From NCBI GenBank assembly GCA_012517325.1, contig JAAYVF010000087.1, forward strand, positions 46,428-110,427: a stretch of 64,000 bases of DNA. The letters are read 5' to 3'. Position numbers and translations under genes: made by a program. A model generated the notes under the pieces. It had not been told where the DNA came from. It worked only from the letters and a program-made list of their open reading frames with translations, and did no database searches. Each line of letters opens with the position of its first letter. The stretch's first letter is position 1. Positions 36,448 to 45,494 of the stretch are shown piece after piece. This stretch comes from Myxococcales bacterium. GTDB taxonomy: Bacteria > Lernaellota > Lernaellaia > Lernaellales > Lernaellaceae.

Positions 36448-38022
36448 ATGCGACGACTCTTCGTTTCCCTCGCGGTGTTTTCGTTCTGGTTCGCTCTGTT
36501 GTCGCCGGCCCGGGCGGCCGTCACCCAAATGCCCGGTTGGCCGCAGGAAGTGACGGGCAACGTCACCTTCGGCGAAACGTGCGGCCTGGTGCTGGCGAAC
36601 GTCGACGCCGACCCTGATCTGGAAGTCATCGTCGCCACGGCCGGCCAGCAGCTCCACGTCTGGAAACTGGACGGCGCCAAGGTCTTCACCGCCGCCCTAA
36701 CCGGCCTGGCGCAGACCGTCCCGGCGGTCGGCGACGTCAACGGCGACGGCGATCCCGAGATCGTCGTGGCAACGCGTGACGCCTCCGGCGGCTCGCCCAC
36801 GCCCACGGTGTACGTCTTCGCCGGCGACGGCACGAAACTCGCCCAGAAAGCCCTGCCCCACGGCGGCGCGTCCAACAGCCCGCCGACCCTCGCCGATCTC
36901 GACGGCGACGGCGCGCTCGAAATCCTGGTCGACGAACGCGGCAGCTCCACCGGCTGGCTGCACGCCTGGGACGGCGACCTGAATTCGATCGGCGGCTCCT
37001 GGCCGGTTGTGTTGGACCACGTGCCGGCGACCAGCGCCGCGGTGGGCGACATCGACGGCGTCGCAGGCCTGGAAGTGGCGATCTGCTCGTACAGCAGCTT
37101 GTGGGTGGTCGACGCGGACGGCATCGCCCAGGCGAACTTCCCCCGGACCATCGCGGGCGAAGGCTACAGCTACGGTTCGCCGGCGCTGGCCGACCTGGAC
37201 GGCGACGGTCGGCTGGAGATCGTCACCACGACGCACGGCGATTTCAACCGCGTGCACGTCACGACGGCCGACGGCGCGGAACTGGCCGGCTGGCCGTACG
37301 ACCTGGGCGACGCCTGGACCTTCGCGCCGCCCGCGGTGGGCGACATCGACGGTGACGGCGGCCTCGAAGTGGTGGCCGGGCGCTCCGGCGGCACGATCGC
37401 CGACGACAACCTGTTCGTGATCCGCGCCGACGGCACCGATTTCGCGCCATTCCCGTACCGGATGACCGGCGGGGCGGAAGGCAGTTACGTGCTGGCCGAC
37501 ATCACCGGCGACGACCGGTTGGAAATCCTCTTCACCAACAACCTGCTGGACGACAACCAGGGCTACCTGTTCGCCGTCGACGCCGACGCGCAACCGCTCG
37601 CCGGCTGGCCGCTGCGCCCGGCGGGCTTCACCTACCTCAACGGCGCCACGCTGGCCGACGTCAACGGCGACGGCGTGCCGGAAATCGGGGCGGTGGGTTC
37701 CGCGAACGGCGTGGAGTCGGTCAATTTGTACCGCTCGCCCGATTACACGTTCGGCCCCGGCGGCGTTCATTGGCGCACCTACCAGGCCGACGACCGGCAC
37801 AGCGGCCTCTATCACCCCGTTTACCCGGGCGACGACGATGACGACGACACGACCGGCGATGACGACGATGACGACAACGACGACAACGACGACGCGACCG
37901 ACGACGACGCGACCGACGACGACGCGACCGACGACGACACCTCGGGCGACGACGATTCCACCGGGAACGGAACCGGCGACGACGACAACGATGACGACAG
38001 TTCCGGCGGTTGCGGATTCTAA
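36448..38022 (+). CDS. Exported FG-GAP/VCBS-type propeller protein with C-terminal D/N linker and Cys tail
   Basis: 524 residues with a cleavable signal peptide (MRRLFVSLAVFSFWFALL, cut near ARA-AV) and no lipobox. The body has about seven propeller blades, each with a calcium loop such as VGDVNGDGDPEIVVA, LADLDGDGALEILV, VGDIDGDGGLEVVAG and LADVNGDGVPEIGAV, the FG-GAP/VCBS pattern. Residues about 462-518 are an Asp-rich linker with ATDDD repeats, and the protein ends SSGGCGF. ATG 36448 follows ACGGAGGTG and lies 42 bp after the synthase gene. The C-terminal linker plus Cys tail matches the protein at 54910-56673 and may be an anchoring signal. Confidence 0.85.
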   Translation: MRRLFVSLAVFSFWFALLSPARAAVTQMPGWPQEVTGNVTFGETCGLVLANVDADPDLEVIVATAGQQLHVWKLDGAKVFTAALTGLAQTVPAVGDVNGDGDPEIVVATRDASGGSPTPTVYVFAGDGTKLAQKALPHGGASNSPPTLADLDGDGALEILVDERGSSTGWLHAWDGDLNSIGGSWPVVLDHVPATSAAVGDIDGVAGLEVAICSYSSLWVVDADGIAQANFPRTIAGEGYSYGSPALADLDGDGRLEIVTTTHGDFNRVHVTTADGAELAGWPYDLGDAWTFAPPAVGDIDGDGGLEVVAGRSGGTIADDNLFVIRADGTDFAPFPYRMTGGAEGSYVLADITGDDRLEILFTNNLLDDNQGYLFAVDADAQPLAGWPLRPAGFTYLNGATLADVNGDGVPEIGAVGSANGVESVNLYRSPDYTFGPGGVHWRTYQADDRHSGLYHPVYPGDDDDDDTTGDDDDDDNDDNDDATDDDATDDDATDDDTSGDDDSTGNGTGDDDNDDDSSGGCGF

Positions 38023-38266
38023 GCCGGCCGGCGACTTGAATTACCCCGTAAAACGGGATACCGATTATCCGGGCGGGCGGGATTTCCTTTCGATTGCCGA
38101 TGCCCAGGATTGCTGACCCGTTGCGGCGGATCCGCCAACTCCACCTCACCGCACCCGCGCCGGGCTCGCTTGCCTTCACCGGATGATAAAGCCGTGCGTT
38201 CGCCGCTTGCGGCGGCGCGGCTCGGATACCGACCCAAGGTTCCACCCGCTCCTCAAGGAGTCGGCC

Positions 38267-40414
38267 ATGAATTTCCGGCGGCTCTGGGTACTGGCGGTCT
38301 TTTTGCCGTTGGCGCTGGCGTTTTTGCCGTCGTGCGCGAACCCGGGCGACGACGATTCCGGCCCGAGCCAAGGCGATGATGATGCTTCGCCGGTTGACGA
38401 CGACGGCGGCGATGACGACGACGACAATGACAACGACTCTCCCAGCGACGATGACGATAACGATAATGACGACGACGACGATTCGGCCGACGATGACTAT
38501 ACGGGCCCGGACGACCCGCTCGAACCGTCCGCCGATTTTCTCGCCCGGCAGGCCGAGTTTCTCGCCTATTGCGACCAATACGGCGCGCCGCCCCTCGGTA
38601 CGACCAACGGCCAGGTCTGCCGCGCCTTCACCGGAACCGGGCAATTCAACGAGGCCGCGATCCTCTTGTCGCTGAACACGATCGCCTCGCGCGAGGACAC
38701 GGCGGATTTCGATCTGAACGCCGTGCTGCGATTGCTTTACCTCGACCGCGAGGAATCCATCCTGCCGGCGGACCTCAAGGCGCTGATGGAATCGACGGTG
38801 CTGACGTTCAAGTACTGGCTCGACGAATCCGGTCCGGATGATATGTGCTGGTGGTCGGAAAATCATCAGGTGCTGTTTCACGCGGCCGAACTGCTGGCGG
38901 GCCAGTTGTTTCCGGATCAGATCTTCTACAATTCGCTGGCCACCGGCGCGGAGCACGCCGCCCACGCGCGGGAATTGCTGGACCGCTGGCTCGCGATCCG
39001 CGGCCGCTTCGGTTTCGCCGAATGGCACTCCAACGTCTACCTCAACGAGACCATGGCGGCCTTGCTCAACCTGGTCGATTACTCAGACGACGAAGCGATC
39101 ACCGTCAAAGCGGCGATGCTGCTGGACGAGTTGACCTTCGATCTGGCGAGCAACACCTACGACGGGCTTTATGCCACGGCGCACGGCCGCACCTACGAAA
39201 GCCATCTGCTCGACGGCTTGACCGATTCCACCCGCGAGGCCGCCTGGATTTTGCTCGGCTTGGGTGATTATCTCGATCCGAGCAACTTCACCGGCGCGTT
39301 TTTGGCGACCAGTGAAAAATATTGGCCGCCAGTGATTCTGGAAGATATTGCCGCCGCGGCCGCGCCGGCTCTGGAGCACCGCCAGCGCGACGGCCTCGAC
39401 ATCGCCGCCGGCCCGTCCTACGGCGTCGGCTACGAGGATTTCGCGGATATCCTGGTCTGGTGGGGAATGACCGGTTACGCGGCGCCGCCGATCATCGCCG
39501 GCACGTTCGAGATGGTCGAATACTACAACCTGTGGGAAGGCTATTTGTGGAGCGATCTGGCTTTCCTGCGCTTTTTGGTCGGCAGCCCGCTGCTGCCTTC
39601 GCTGGCCGAAACCTACGAACCGCTGGCGCGCGGCGTGGCGCTGGAGTCGGCGGGAACCTACACCTATCGCACCTCCGCCTATCAGCTTTCCGGCGTCCAG
39701 GATTACAAGCCGGCCCTGTGGTCGGCGCAGGTCCAGGCCTGGCAGGCGACGCTCGATCGGACGGCCTTCGTCTTCACGTCCTACCCGAGCATCGGGTGGC
39801 TGACCTCCTTGATGGACGGACCCTGGATCGGCGGCTGGCTGCCGCGCGCAACGTTTTACCGCAACGTCGGCGTCATCCAATATTGGCGGCCGGAACTGCC
39901 GCTGATCGACCACCTGCTCTTCGCCGATTACACGCACGCCTACTTCAAAAGAAGCGCCTTCGACCAGACCGCCGCGCGCGGCCATTGGGTCATCGGGCGG
40001 AAGGGCGAGGCCTACGTGGCGCTTTATTCGCAAAACCCGCCGTCCTGGTCGGCGCAAAACAATTACGAACTGATCGCTCCCGGCCGCGAAAACATCTGGA
40101 TCGTTGAACTGGGCGACCGCGAACACAACGGCCCGTTCACGCAGTTCGTCAACGCCGTCGCCGGCGCGACGATCGAAATCGGCGATCGACTGACCTATGA
40201 ATCGCCGAGCCTCGGCGAGGTCGTCGTCGGGCGGGAAGGCCCGCTGACGGTGGCGGGTGAGACGGTGGACCTGGGGCCGTTCGCGCGCTGGGACAATCCG
40301 TATTCCTTCCAGGAGTACGGCGCGCAAATCACCCGAATCCATTACGACGGCCAGCGCCTCGAACTGGATTTTCAAACGCCGCGGCGGCGCTATTGGTCGG
40401 GAGCCGCCGAATAG
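38267..40414 (+). CDS. Large lipoprotein with D/N linker, unknown alpha/alpha-rich cargo
   Basis: 715-residue exported lipoprotein. ATG 38267 has CAAGGAG 6 bp upstream; an ATG at 38183 in the same frame lies before the ribosome site. Lipobox AFLPSC (Cys 23), D/N linker about 26-80, then a helical region with HHxx-like patterns (MCWWSENHQVLFHAAELLAG, RGRFGFAEWHSNVY) and a later beta-rich part from about residue 530. The combination of an alpha/alpha barrel and a beta domain with Trp/His motifs resembles polysaccharide lyases or heparinase-like proteins; I cannot confirm the family. It is 16 bp upstream of the GH92 gene and probably cotranscribed with it. Confidence 0.78.
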   Translation: MNFRRLWVLAVFLPLALAFLPSCANPGDDDSGPSQGDDDASPVDDDGGDDDDDNDNDSPSDDDDNDNDDDDDSADDDYTGPDDPLEPSADFLARQAEFLAYCDQYGAPPLGTTNGQVCRAFTGTGQFNEAAILLSLNTIASREDTADFDLNAVLRLLYLDREESILPADLKALMESTVLTFKYWLDESGPDDMCWWSENHQVLFHAAELLAGQLFPDQIFYNSLATGAEHAAHARELLDRWLAIRGRFGFAEWHSNVYLNETMAALLNLVDYSDDEAITVKAAMLLDELTFDLASNTYDGLYATAHGRTYESHLLDGLTDSTREAAWILLGLGDYLDPSNFTGAFLATSEKYWPPVILEDIAAAAAPALEHRQRDGLDIAAGPSYGVGYEDFADILVWWGMTGYAAPPIIAGTFEMVEYYNLWEGYLWSDLAFLRFLVGSPLLPSLAETYEPLARGVALESAGTYTYRTSAYQLSGVQDYKPALWSAQVQAWQATLDRTAFVFTSYPSIGWLTSLMDGPWIGGWLPRATFYRNVGVIQYWRPELPLIDHLLFADYTHAYFKRSAFDQTAARGHWVIGRKGEAYVALYSQNPPSWSAQNNYELIAPGRENIWIVELGDREHNGPFTQFVNAVAGATIEIGDRLTYESPSLGEVVVGREGPLTVAGETVDLGPFARWDNPYSFQEYGAQITRIHYDGQRLELDFQTPRRRYWSGAAE

Positions 40415-40429
40415 AAGGAGGATCGCGCC

Positions 40430-42808
40430 ATGCGGTTTTTTCAATCCTGCGCCTGGGCCTTCCTGTTGCTTACGGCCATCGCGTTCCTGGCGTCGTGCGC
40501 CGCTGATGATGACGACGACGATTCCGGCCAAAACGGCCTTGATGATGATTCGTCACCGACCGACGACGACGATGACGATAACGATAACGACGATGATTCG
40601 TCACCCGGCGATGACGACAACGACGATAACGACGACACCACGCCGGCCGACGTTTTGGACGAGGTCGATCCGTACATCGGCACCGGCGGTCTCGGTTACG
40701 GCTACGCGGCGGCGTATCCGGGCGCGAAATATCCGCATGGCATGATCACCCTGAACCCCAACACCACCCGCAACGGCTTCAACCCGTATCAGCAGGAGTT
40801 TTCCGGCTACAACTATTCCGATCCGCAAATCCGCGGGTTCGTCCACACCCAGCTCTTCGGGGTCGGCGGACCCGCCGAGGGCAACCTGCTGGTCATGCCG
40901 ATGAAGGAAAAGCCCGCCGGCGACATCCGGGAGGCGATGTTCCGCAGCGCCTTTGCCAAGGAAACCGAAATCGCGACGCCCGGCTACTACTCGGCCTACC
41001 TCGACGACGCGCAAACGCGGGTCGAACTGGCGGCGGCGGCCAATAGCGGCGTCGAGCGATTCACTTACGCGGCCGGCGTTTCCCCTTACTTCATCGTCTG
41101 GCCGTCGTATTACCAGATCGACGGCTGGACGTACGACTCCCTGATTGAAATTGATGCGGGCGAGCAGGCGATCTCGGGTTGGATCGATTACAGCGGCGCC
41201 CAAAACAAATCCGACGGCTACGTGGTCTACTATGCCCTGACCTTCTCGCGGCCGTTCACCGATTCGGCGGTCTGGCATTACGGCGGGCCGGCGGAAGCGG
41301 GAACTTCGTTGCAAGCGCCCGACGCGGGCGCCTACGTCGGTTTCGCCGCCACCGCGGAACCGTTGATCGTCAAGGTCGCCATCAGTTTCCAAAGCGTCGC
41401 GCAGGCGCGGGCCAACCTGGCCGCGCAGGTCGCCGACGCCGATTTCGATACCGTGTGGCTCGCCGCCCGCGCGGCCTGGGAAGAAGAACTGGGCAAAATC
41501 GAGGTCCGCGGCGGCACGCCGCGGCTGCGACGCATGTTTTACACCGCGCTGTATCACACCCACATGATGCCGTCCGATTTTACCGAGGCGAACAACCGCT
41601 ACTTCGGTTACGACGGGCAGACGCACGATTCCGGGAGCCGCCGCTATTACACCGAAATGTCGTTGTGGGATACCTACCGCACCTATCATCCGTTCCTGGA
41701 TCTGCTCGATCCGGTCCGCGCCGCCGATCTGCTGCAATCGCTGACCGACATGTACGTGCAGGGCGGCACCGTTCCCCGCTGGGCCGGCGCGGTCCGCGAC
41801 ACCGGCTCGATGATCGAAACGCCCGCCCATATCGTCTTCGGCGAGGCCTATCTGAAAGGCGTCCGCGATTTCGACTACCAGACCGCCTACGAAGGCTGCT
41901 ACGCCCAGGCCACCGGGGGCAGCGCCCGCGACTGCCTCGATCAATACATCAACCTGCATTTTCTGCCCGAGGATCAGTGCTACCGGGGAGTCAGTCACAT
42001 CACCGAAGCCTGCCGGGCCGACGCCGCCCTGTCGAAGTGGGCCGACGCCCTGGGCTTGCCGGCGGACGCGGCGCTGTTTTTGGAACGCAGCCGCTATTAC
42101 CGCAACCATTTCGATCCCGCGACCGGCTTCCTGCGCCCGAAAAACGCCGACGGCTCGTGGGATACCCCGTTTTTTCCGGATAACCCGTTCAACGAACACT
42201 ACGTCGAAGGCGACGCCTGGCAATATACCTTCTGCGCGGAGCACGATCTGGAAGGCCTGAGCGCCTTGTTCGGATCGACAGCGGCCATGACGGCCAAACT
42301 GGAGGAGGCGTTTCAACTGGCGGCCGACGGTCCACCGGGAATCGTTCTGCCGGGCAGCTACTATTGGGCGGGAAACGAGCCGGACATTTTCTATCCGTAC
42401 ATTTTCGCCCAGGCCGAGCGGCCCGATCTGACGCAGAAGTGGACGCGCTGGATCGTCGCGACCAAGTTCGGCGACGGGCCCGACGGCCTGCCGGGCAACG
42501 ACGACGGCGGCACGATGTCGTCCTGGCTGCTGTTCACTATGCTGGGATTTTTCCCGCTCAACGGCACCGATATCTATTTGATCGGCAGCCCACTGTTCGA
42601 CGAGGCGGTGCTGCATCTGCCGGACGGCGATTTGATCGTCACCGCGACCGACAACAGCCCGGAAAACCTGTACGTCCAGGCGGTCCGATTGAACGGTGAA
42701 CTGCTGGCCGATCCCTGGTTCACCCACGACCGGATCGCCGCCGGCGGAACCCTCGAATTCGAAATGGGACCGCAACCGGCCGCAGCCGCCAAACCGCTCG
42801 GAAAATGA
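40430..42808 (+). CDS. GH92 family alpha-mannosidase lipoprotein
   Basis: 792-residue surface lipoprotein predicted to remove alpha-1,2/1,3-linked mannose in a calcium-dependent inverting reaction. Lipobox IAFLASC (Cys 23), D/N linker about 25-70, then the GH92 domain: VDPYIGTGGLGYGYAA, PGAKYPHGMITLNPNT, GFVHTQLFGVGGPAEGNLL in the N-terminal beta domain, and MFYTALYHTHMMPSDF, YTEMSLWDTYRTYHPF, then GNDDGGTMSSWLLFTMLGFF in the alpha/alpha barrel, where the catalytic acids lie. GGAGG precedes ATG 40430. With the GH38 gene further on, it points to mannose-rich glycan degradation. Confidence 0.95.
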   Translation: MRFFQSCAWAFLLLTAIAFLASCAADDDDDDSGQNGLDDDSSPTDDDDDDNDNDDDSSPGDDDNDDNDDTTPADVLDEVDPYIGTGGLGYGYAAAYPGAKYPHGMITLNPNTTRNGFNPYQQEFSGYNYSDPQIRGFVHTQLFGVGGPAEGNLLVMPMKEKPAGDIREAMFRSAFAKETEIATPGYYSAYLDDAQTRVELAAAANSGVERFTYAAGVSPYFIVWPSYYQIDGWTYDSLIEIDAGEQAISGWIDYSGAQNKSDGYVVYYALTFSRPFTDSAVWHYGGPAEAGTSLQAPDAGAYVGFAATAEPLIVKVAISFQSVAQARANLAAQVADADFDTVWLAARAAWEEELGKIEVRGGTPRLRRMFYTALYHTHMMPSDFTEANNRYFGYDGQTHDSGSRRYYTEMSLWDTYRTYHPFLDLLDPVRAADLLQSLTDMYVQGGTVPRWAGAVRDTGSMIETPAHIVFGEAYLKGVRDFDYQTAYEGCYAQATGGSARDCLDQYINLHFLPEDQCYRGVSHITEACRADAALSKWADALGLPADAALFLERSRYYRNHFDPATGFLRPKNADGSWDTPFFPDNPFNEHYVEGDAWQYTFCAEHDLEGLSALFGSTAAMTAKLEEAFQLAADGPPGIVLPGSYYWAGNEPDIFYPYIFAQAERPDLTQKWTRWIVATKFGDGPDGLPGNDDGGTMSSWLLFTMLGFFPLNGTDIYLIGSPLFDEAVLHLPDGDLIVTATDNSPENLYVQAVRLNGELLADPWFTHDRIAAGGTLEFEMGPQPAAAAKPLGK

Positions 42809-42968
42809 CCCAACGGTTTTCATCGCCGATTGTCGCGCCCCAGGCAGCCGTTTGACCGGTTTTGCGGATTGCCGAAGACTCTTGTAATCGCAAGATTCAA
42901 CTTGCACTGGTTTGTAATGTGTTACGCCATCATTGGCGTTCTTTCGCTGTTTCATTTAGAATTAACCG

Positions 42969-42998
42969 CGAATGAACACGAATAAACACGAATGAATT
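42969..42998 (+). repeat. Three 10-bp direct repeats before RHS fragment 1
   Basis: CGAATGAACA, CGAATAAACA and CGAATGAATT follow each other directly, ending 16 bp before the first RHS-core copy. The 206-bp gap after the GH92 gene holds nothing else recognisable. The repeat may mark the junction of the inserted RHS segment. Confidence 0.5.
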
Positions 42999-43014
42999 CC
43001 CAAATTGTCAGGCC

Positions 43015-43292
43015 GACGACGAGGAAGTGCTGGTGTACAAGCCGTATTGGGCGCATTTGAATCAGATCGGGGCGCCGGTGCGTTTGACCGACGCCGACGG
43101 CGCGGTGGTCTGGGCGGCGGAATACGAACCCTTCGGCAAAACCGTGTCGCTCGACGAGGATCCCGACGGCGACGGCGAGACTGTCACCATGAACTTCCGC
43201 TTCCCCGGTCAGTACTATGATTCGGAAACCGGCCTGAATTACAACTGGCACCGCTACTACGATCCGACCGCGGGGAGATATCTGCAGGCAGA
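43015..43292 (+). repeat. RHS-core segment, copy 1 (278 bp)
   Basis: Direct repeat of 44286-44563, same length, differing by scattered substitutions; starts GACGACGAGGAAGTG and ends at GCAGGCAGAA. It encodes YKPYWAHLNQIGAPVRLTDA through YYDPTAGRYLQAE. The first 67 bp recur at 45403-45469. Confidence 0.9.
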
Positions 43293-43743
43293 ATTTTCCC
43301 AAGTATTACAAGTTAATGATTTTAGAAAAGAACTAAATAAAAATTATGGCCAACATTTTGTATATGCAGAAAATAATCCACTTAGTTTTATCGATTTTAC
43401 AGCAAATGATTCGATGACATTCAGTATTGGTGGTGGAGGAATAGTAGGAGTAAATCTTTCTATTACACTAGCTGACTGTGGGTTGTATATAAGTTATGGA
43501 TTTGGAGTTGGTTCAATTTGGCTCGCCGATGTCGGAATTACTTGGTCTAAGCAAAATCCAAATATTGGGAAAAATTATACATTATATGATCAAGGTGTTT
43601 TTTGTCGTGCTGGAATAACAAATTTTAAGGAAAATGCTTCAGCTGAACTTGGTTTTGGAAGAAGGCCCCCAGGCCCCACTTTCAATTATTACCAAACTGG
43701 CAAACTAATAAAATTCAACCTGGGCCCTGGAAAATGCAATTAG
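43027..43743 (+). CDS. Orphan RHS-repeat C-terminal module 1 with variable tip
   Basis: About 238 residues. The first 88 match the RHS-associated core: HLNQIGAPVRLTDADGAVVW, YEPFGKT, NFRFPGQYYDSETGLNYN and HRYYDPTAGRYLQAE. A degenerate boundary (YAENNPLSFIDF) precedes a Gly- and beta-rich tip of about 120 residues (FSIGGGGIVGVNLSI, YGFGVGSIWLADVGITWS) with no recognised toxin motif. The core is GC-rich while the tip is AT-rich, typical of exchanged tips. No full RHS gene lies upstream; the frame is open from 42976 without a convincing start (GTG 43027 given). It may be an unexpressed reservoir cassette or a remnant. A two-TM protein follows by 10 bp. Confidence 0.65.
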   Translation: MLVYKPYWAHLNQIGAPVRLTDADGAVVWAAEYEPFGKTVSLDEDPDGDGETVTMNFRFPGQYYDSETGLNYNWHRYYDPTAGRYLQAEFSQVLQVNDFRKELNKNYGQHFVYAENNPLSFIDFTANDSMTFSIGGGGIVGVNLSITLADCGLYISYGFGVGSIWLADVGITWSKQNPNIGKNYTLYDQGVFCRAGITNFKENASAELGFGRRPPGPTFNYYQTGKLIKFNLGPGKCN

Positions 43744-43753
43744 AGAGAGTCAA

Positions 43754-43990
43754 ATGGAAATCTCAGAACATTTTTTACTAATAGGCTATATTATATTTCT
43801 TAGCCTTATGTTGGCCTTTAGAAAAAGGCTATATAAGGGCCTTGTCTGGCAATTTAAAACATTTTATAATTACGAAATAAATATTACAACTGCAAGAACA
43901 ATAGTGATTATTGTGCTTATTAGCATGATATCTATTGTTATTCTTTACACTATAGTTGACATATTAGGGTTATTACCTATCGGTAATTAA
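43754..43990 (+). CDS. Small two-TM protein after RHS tip 1 (candidate immunity/partner)
   Basis: 78 residues: TM1 (FLLIGYIIFLSLMLAF), a basic loop RKRLYKGLVWQFKTFYNY, TM2 (ARTIVIIVLISMISIVILYT) and a short tail. The layout and the RKRL motif after TM1 match the 75-residue protein after RHS tip 2 at 45022-45249, so the two look homologous. The position 10 bp after a variable RHS tip is where immunity proteins of polymorphic toxins are found. AT-rich. GAGAG lies upstream of ATG 43754. Function not shown. Confidence 0.6.
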   Translation: MEISEHFLLIGYIIFLSLMLAFRKRLYKGLVWQFKTFYNYEINITTARTIVIIVLISMISIVILYTIVDILGLLPIGN

Positions 43991-44159
43991 CTATATATAA
44001 TATATATTTAACGATTTTTCACGATTATTACCGATTATAACGGTTTGTTAGGGGCAACAAAAACCACTCGATTCAAGAACTACCTTTTTTTGGTTTCTTA
44101 TAATCACGGAATCAAGAGTCCTAGGGCGCGAAAACCCCTGTGGGGCAAATCCGCAATCG

Positions 44160-45008
44160 TTGCCGCGCTGGCGGCGGGCGGACCGTTCGGGTAAGATTCG
44201 GTTGTCGCTGGCGGCGCTGCTGGCGGGCGGGATGATCGCGGGGAGCTTCTTGCTGCTGACGGCCCGGAGCGGCCGGGCGATGGGCGACGACGAGGAAGTG
44301 CTGGTGTACAAGCCGTATTGGGCGCATTTGAATCAGATCGGGGCGCCGGTGCGCCTGACCGACGCCGACGGCGCTGTGGTCTGGGCGGCGGAGTACGAAC
44401 CCTTCGGCAAGACGGTGGCGCTCGACGAGGATCCCGACGGCGACGACGAAGCCGTCACCATGAACTTCCGCTTCCCCGGCCAGTATTACGACGCCGAAAC
44501 CAGCCTGCACTACAATTGGCATCGCTATTACGATCCGACTGCGGGGAGGTATTTGCAGGCGGAGAGTGGGATGATTTTTAAAATTCCATTAAAAAGCACT
44601 TTGAGAAGAGAGTTATCTTATACATATACCGTCAATAATCCCTTGGTGTATTATGATCTAAATGGATTCTGGTATATTGATGTTAATGTTTCCGCTGGAG
44701 GCATCACAGGGGGCGTCATGTTTGATGGTAATGGAATGACACCATATGTAGGGGGCTATTTTCCTATTCCCTTTTCAATTTCTAATATTTTACCTTCAGC
44801 CTCCGTTTCTTTCTCACCTAACAATGTATCATCTGGGTGGGCAGTGGCAGTTGTTGGCTTTTTACCATTATTTTATGATGTTGGCCCCGGCGGATCGGTC
44901 GGTTACAGTGATAGTTTCTTTTTCGAATATGGCATCGGGACACCGGGTAGTTATTCACCGCAGGTATACTGGGCATATCCAACAACAAAGAGGTGTGATA
45001 TTATATGA
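44160..45008 (+). CDS. Orphan RHS-repeat C-terminal module 2 with N-terminal TM and variable tip
   Basis: About 282 residues from TTG 44160. The start is unresolved: the frame is open further upstream, and ATG 44280 (MGDDEEVLVY) is an alternative. A hydrophobic segment (LSLAALLAGGMIAGSFLLL) precedes GRAMGDDEEV and the RHS core identical in layout to copy 1 (YKPYWAHLNQIGAPVRLT to YDPTAGRYLQAE). After NNPLVYYDLNGF comes a Gly/Tyr-rich tip (IDVNVSAGGITGGVMF, YVGGYFPIPFSISN, SASVSFSPNNVSSGW, FFFEYGIGTPGSYSP) ending CDII. Core GC-rich, tip AT-rich. The TM could be an export signal or the remnant of a larger protein. Confidence 0.65.
   Translation: MPRWRRADRSGKIRLSLAALLAGGMIAGSFLLLTARSGRAMGDDEEVLVYKPYWAHLNQIGAPVRLTDADGAVVWAAEYEPFGKTVALDEDPDGDDEAVTMNFRFPGQYYDAETSLHYNWHRYYDPTAGRYLQAESGMIFKIPLKSTLRRELSYTYTVNNPLVYYDLNGFWYIDVNVSAGGITGGVMFDGNGMTPYVGGYFPIPFSISNILPSASVSFSPNNVSSGWAVAVVGFLPLFYDVGPGGSVGYSDSFFFEYGIGTPGSYSPQVYWAYPTTKRCDII
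44286..44563 (+). repeat. RHS-core segment, copy 2 (278 bp)
   Basis: Collinear partner of 43015-43292 with the same length. The similarity stops sharply at both ends: upstream sequence differs (AGGCC versus GGCGATGGGC) and downstream each copy runs into a different AT-rich tip. Confidence 0.9.
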
Positions 45009-45021
45009 TAAGGATTGAATA

Positions 45022-45249
45022 ATGGATAAAGCAAACCTATTCTCCATAATATTTATGAGCATAATCATTATTTCCGGATGGTTATGGCGAAAAAGACTGG
45101 CGGCATCTTTACAATATAGGAGCAAATTATATGGATATGTGAAACCAATAGAATGGTTTCAATCACAGGCAGATCGAATGTGGATGGCATTTACAATATT
45201 ATGGCTTATAATTGTAATATATCAATTTATATCTTTTATATTTAAATGA
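45022..45249 (+). CDS. Small two-TM protein after RHS tip 2 (candidate immunity/partner)
   Basis: 75 residues: TM1 (LFSIIFMSIIIISGWLW), basic loop RKRLAASLQYRSKLYGY, a short polar helix, TM2 (WMAFTILWLIIVIYQFIS). It shares topology and the RKRL-x-x-x-L segment with the protein after tip 1. It lies 13 bp after RHS tip 2. The two protein pairs thus have the same gene order (RHS tip, then two-TM protein), which supports a functional unit. AT-rich. Confidence 0.6.
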   Translation: MDKANLFSIIFMSIIIISGWLWRKRLAASLQYRSKLYGYVKPIEWFQSQADRMWMAFTILWLIIVIYQFISFIFK

Positions 45250-45402
45250 TTTTAATCTGATTTCCAGTGACATCTGTGACCTAGAAAGTCAAAAAACCCC
45301 ATATTTTCTTTTTTCATCTTTTTCATTGGCATTTACACCCAGTTACACTTTTTTTACGACTTGTTTTGGATAAACTCAAATGGACAACCGAATGGTATTG
45401 GC

Positions 45403-45469
45403 GACGACGAGGAAGTGCTGGTGTACAAGCCGTATTGGGCTCATTTGAATCAGATCGGGGCGCCGGTGC
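45403..45469 (+). repeat. RHS-core segment, copy 3, truncated (67 bp)
   Basis: The first 67 bp of the 278-bp repeat, nearly identical to the other copies, then an abrupt switch to sequence flanking the TfoX-type gene (GCATCGCTTCTCC). The frame soon meets a stop. No tip or two-TM gene follows. This looks like the scar left by recombination or deletion of a third module. Confidence 0.85.
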
Positions 45470-45494
45470 ATCGCTTCTCCGGCCGGGGCCATGT

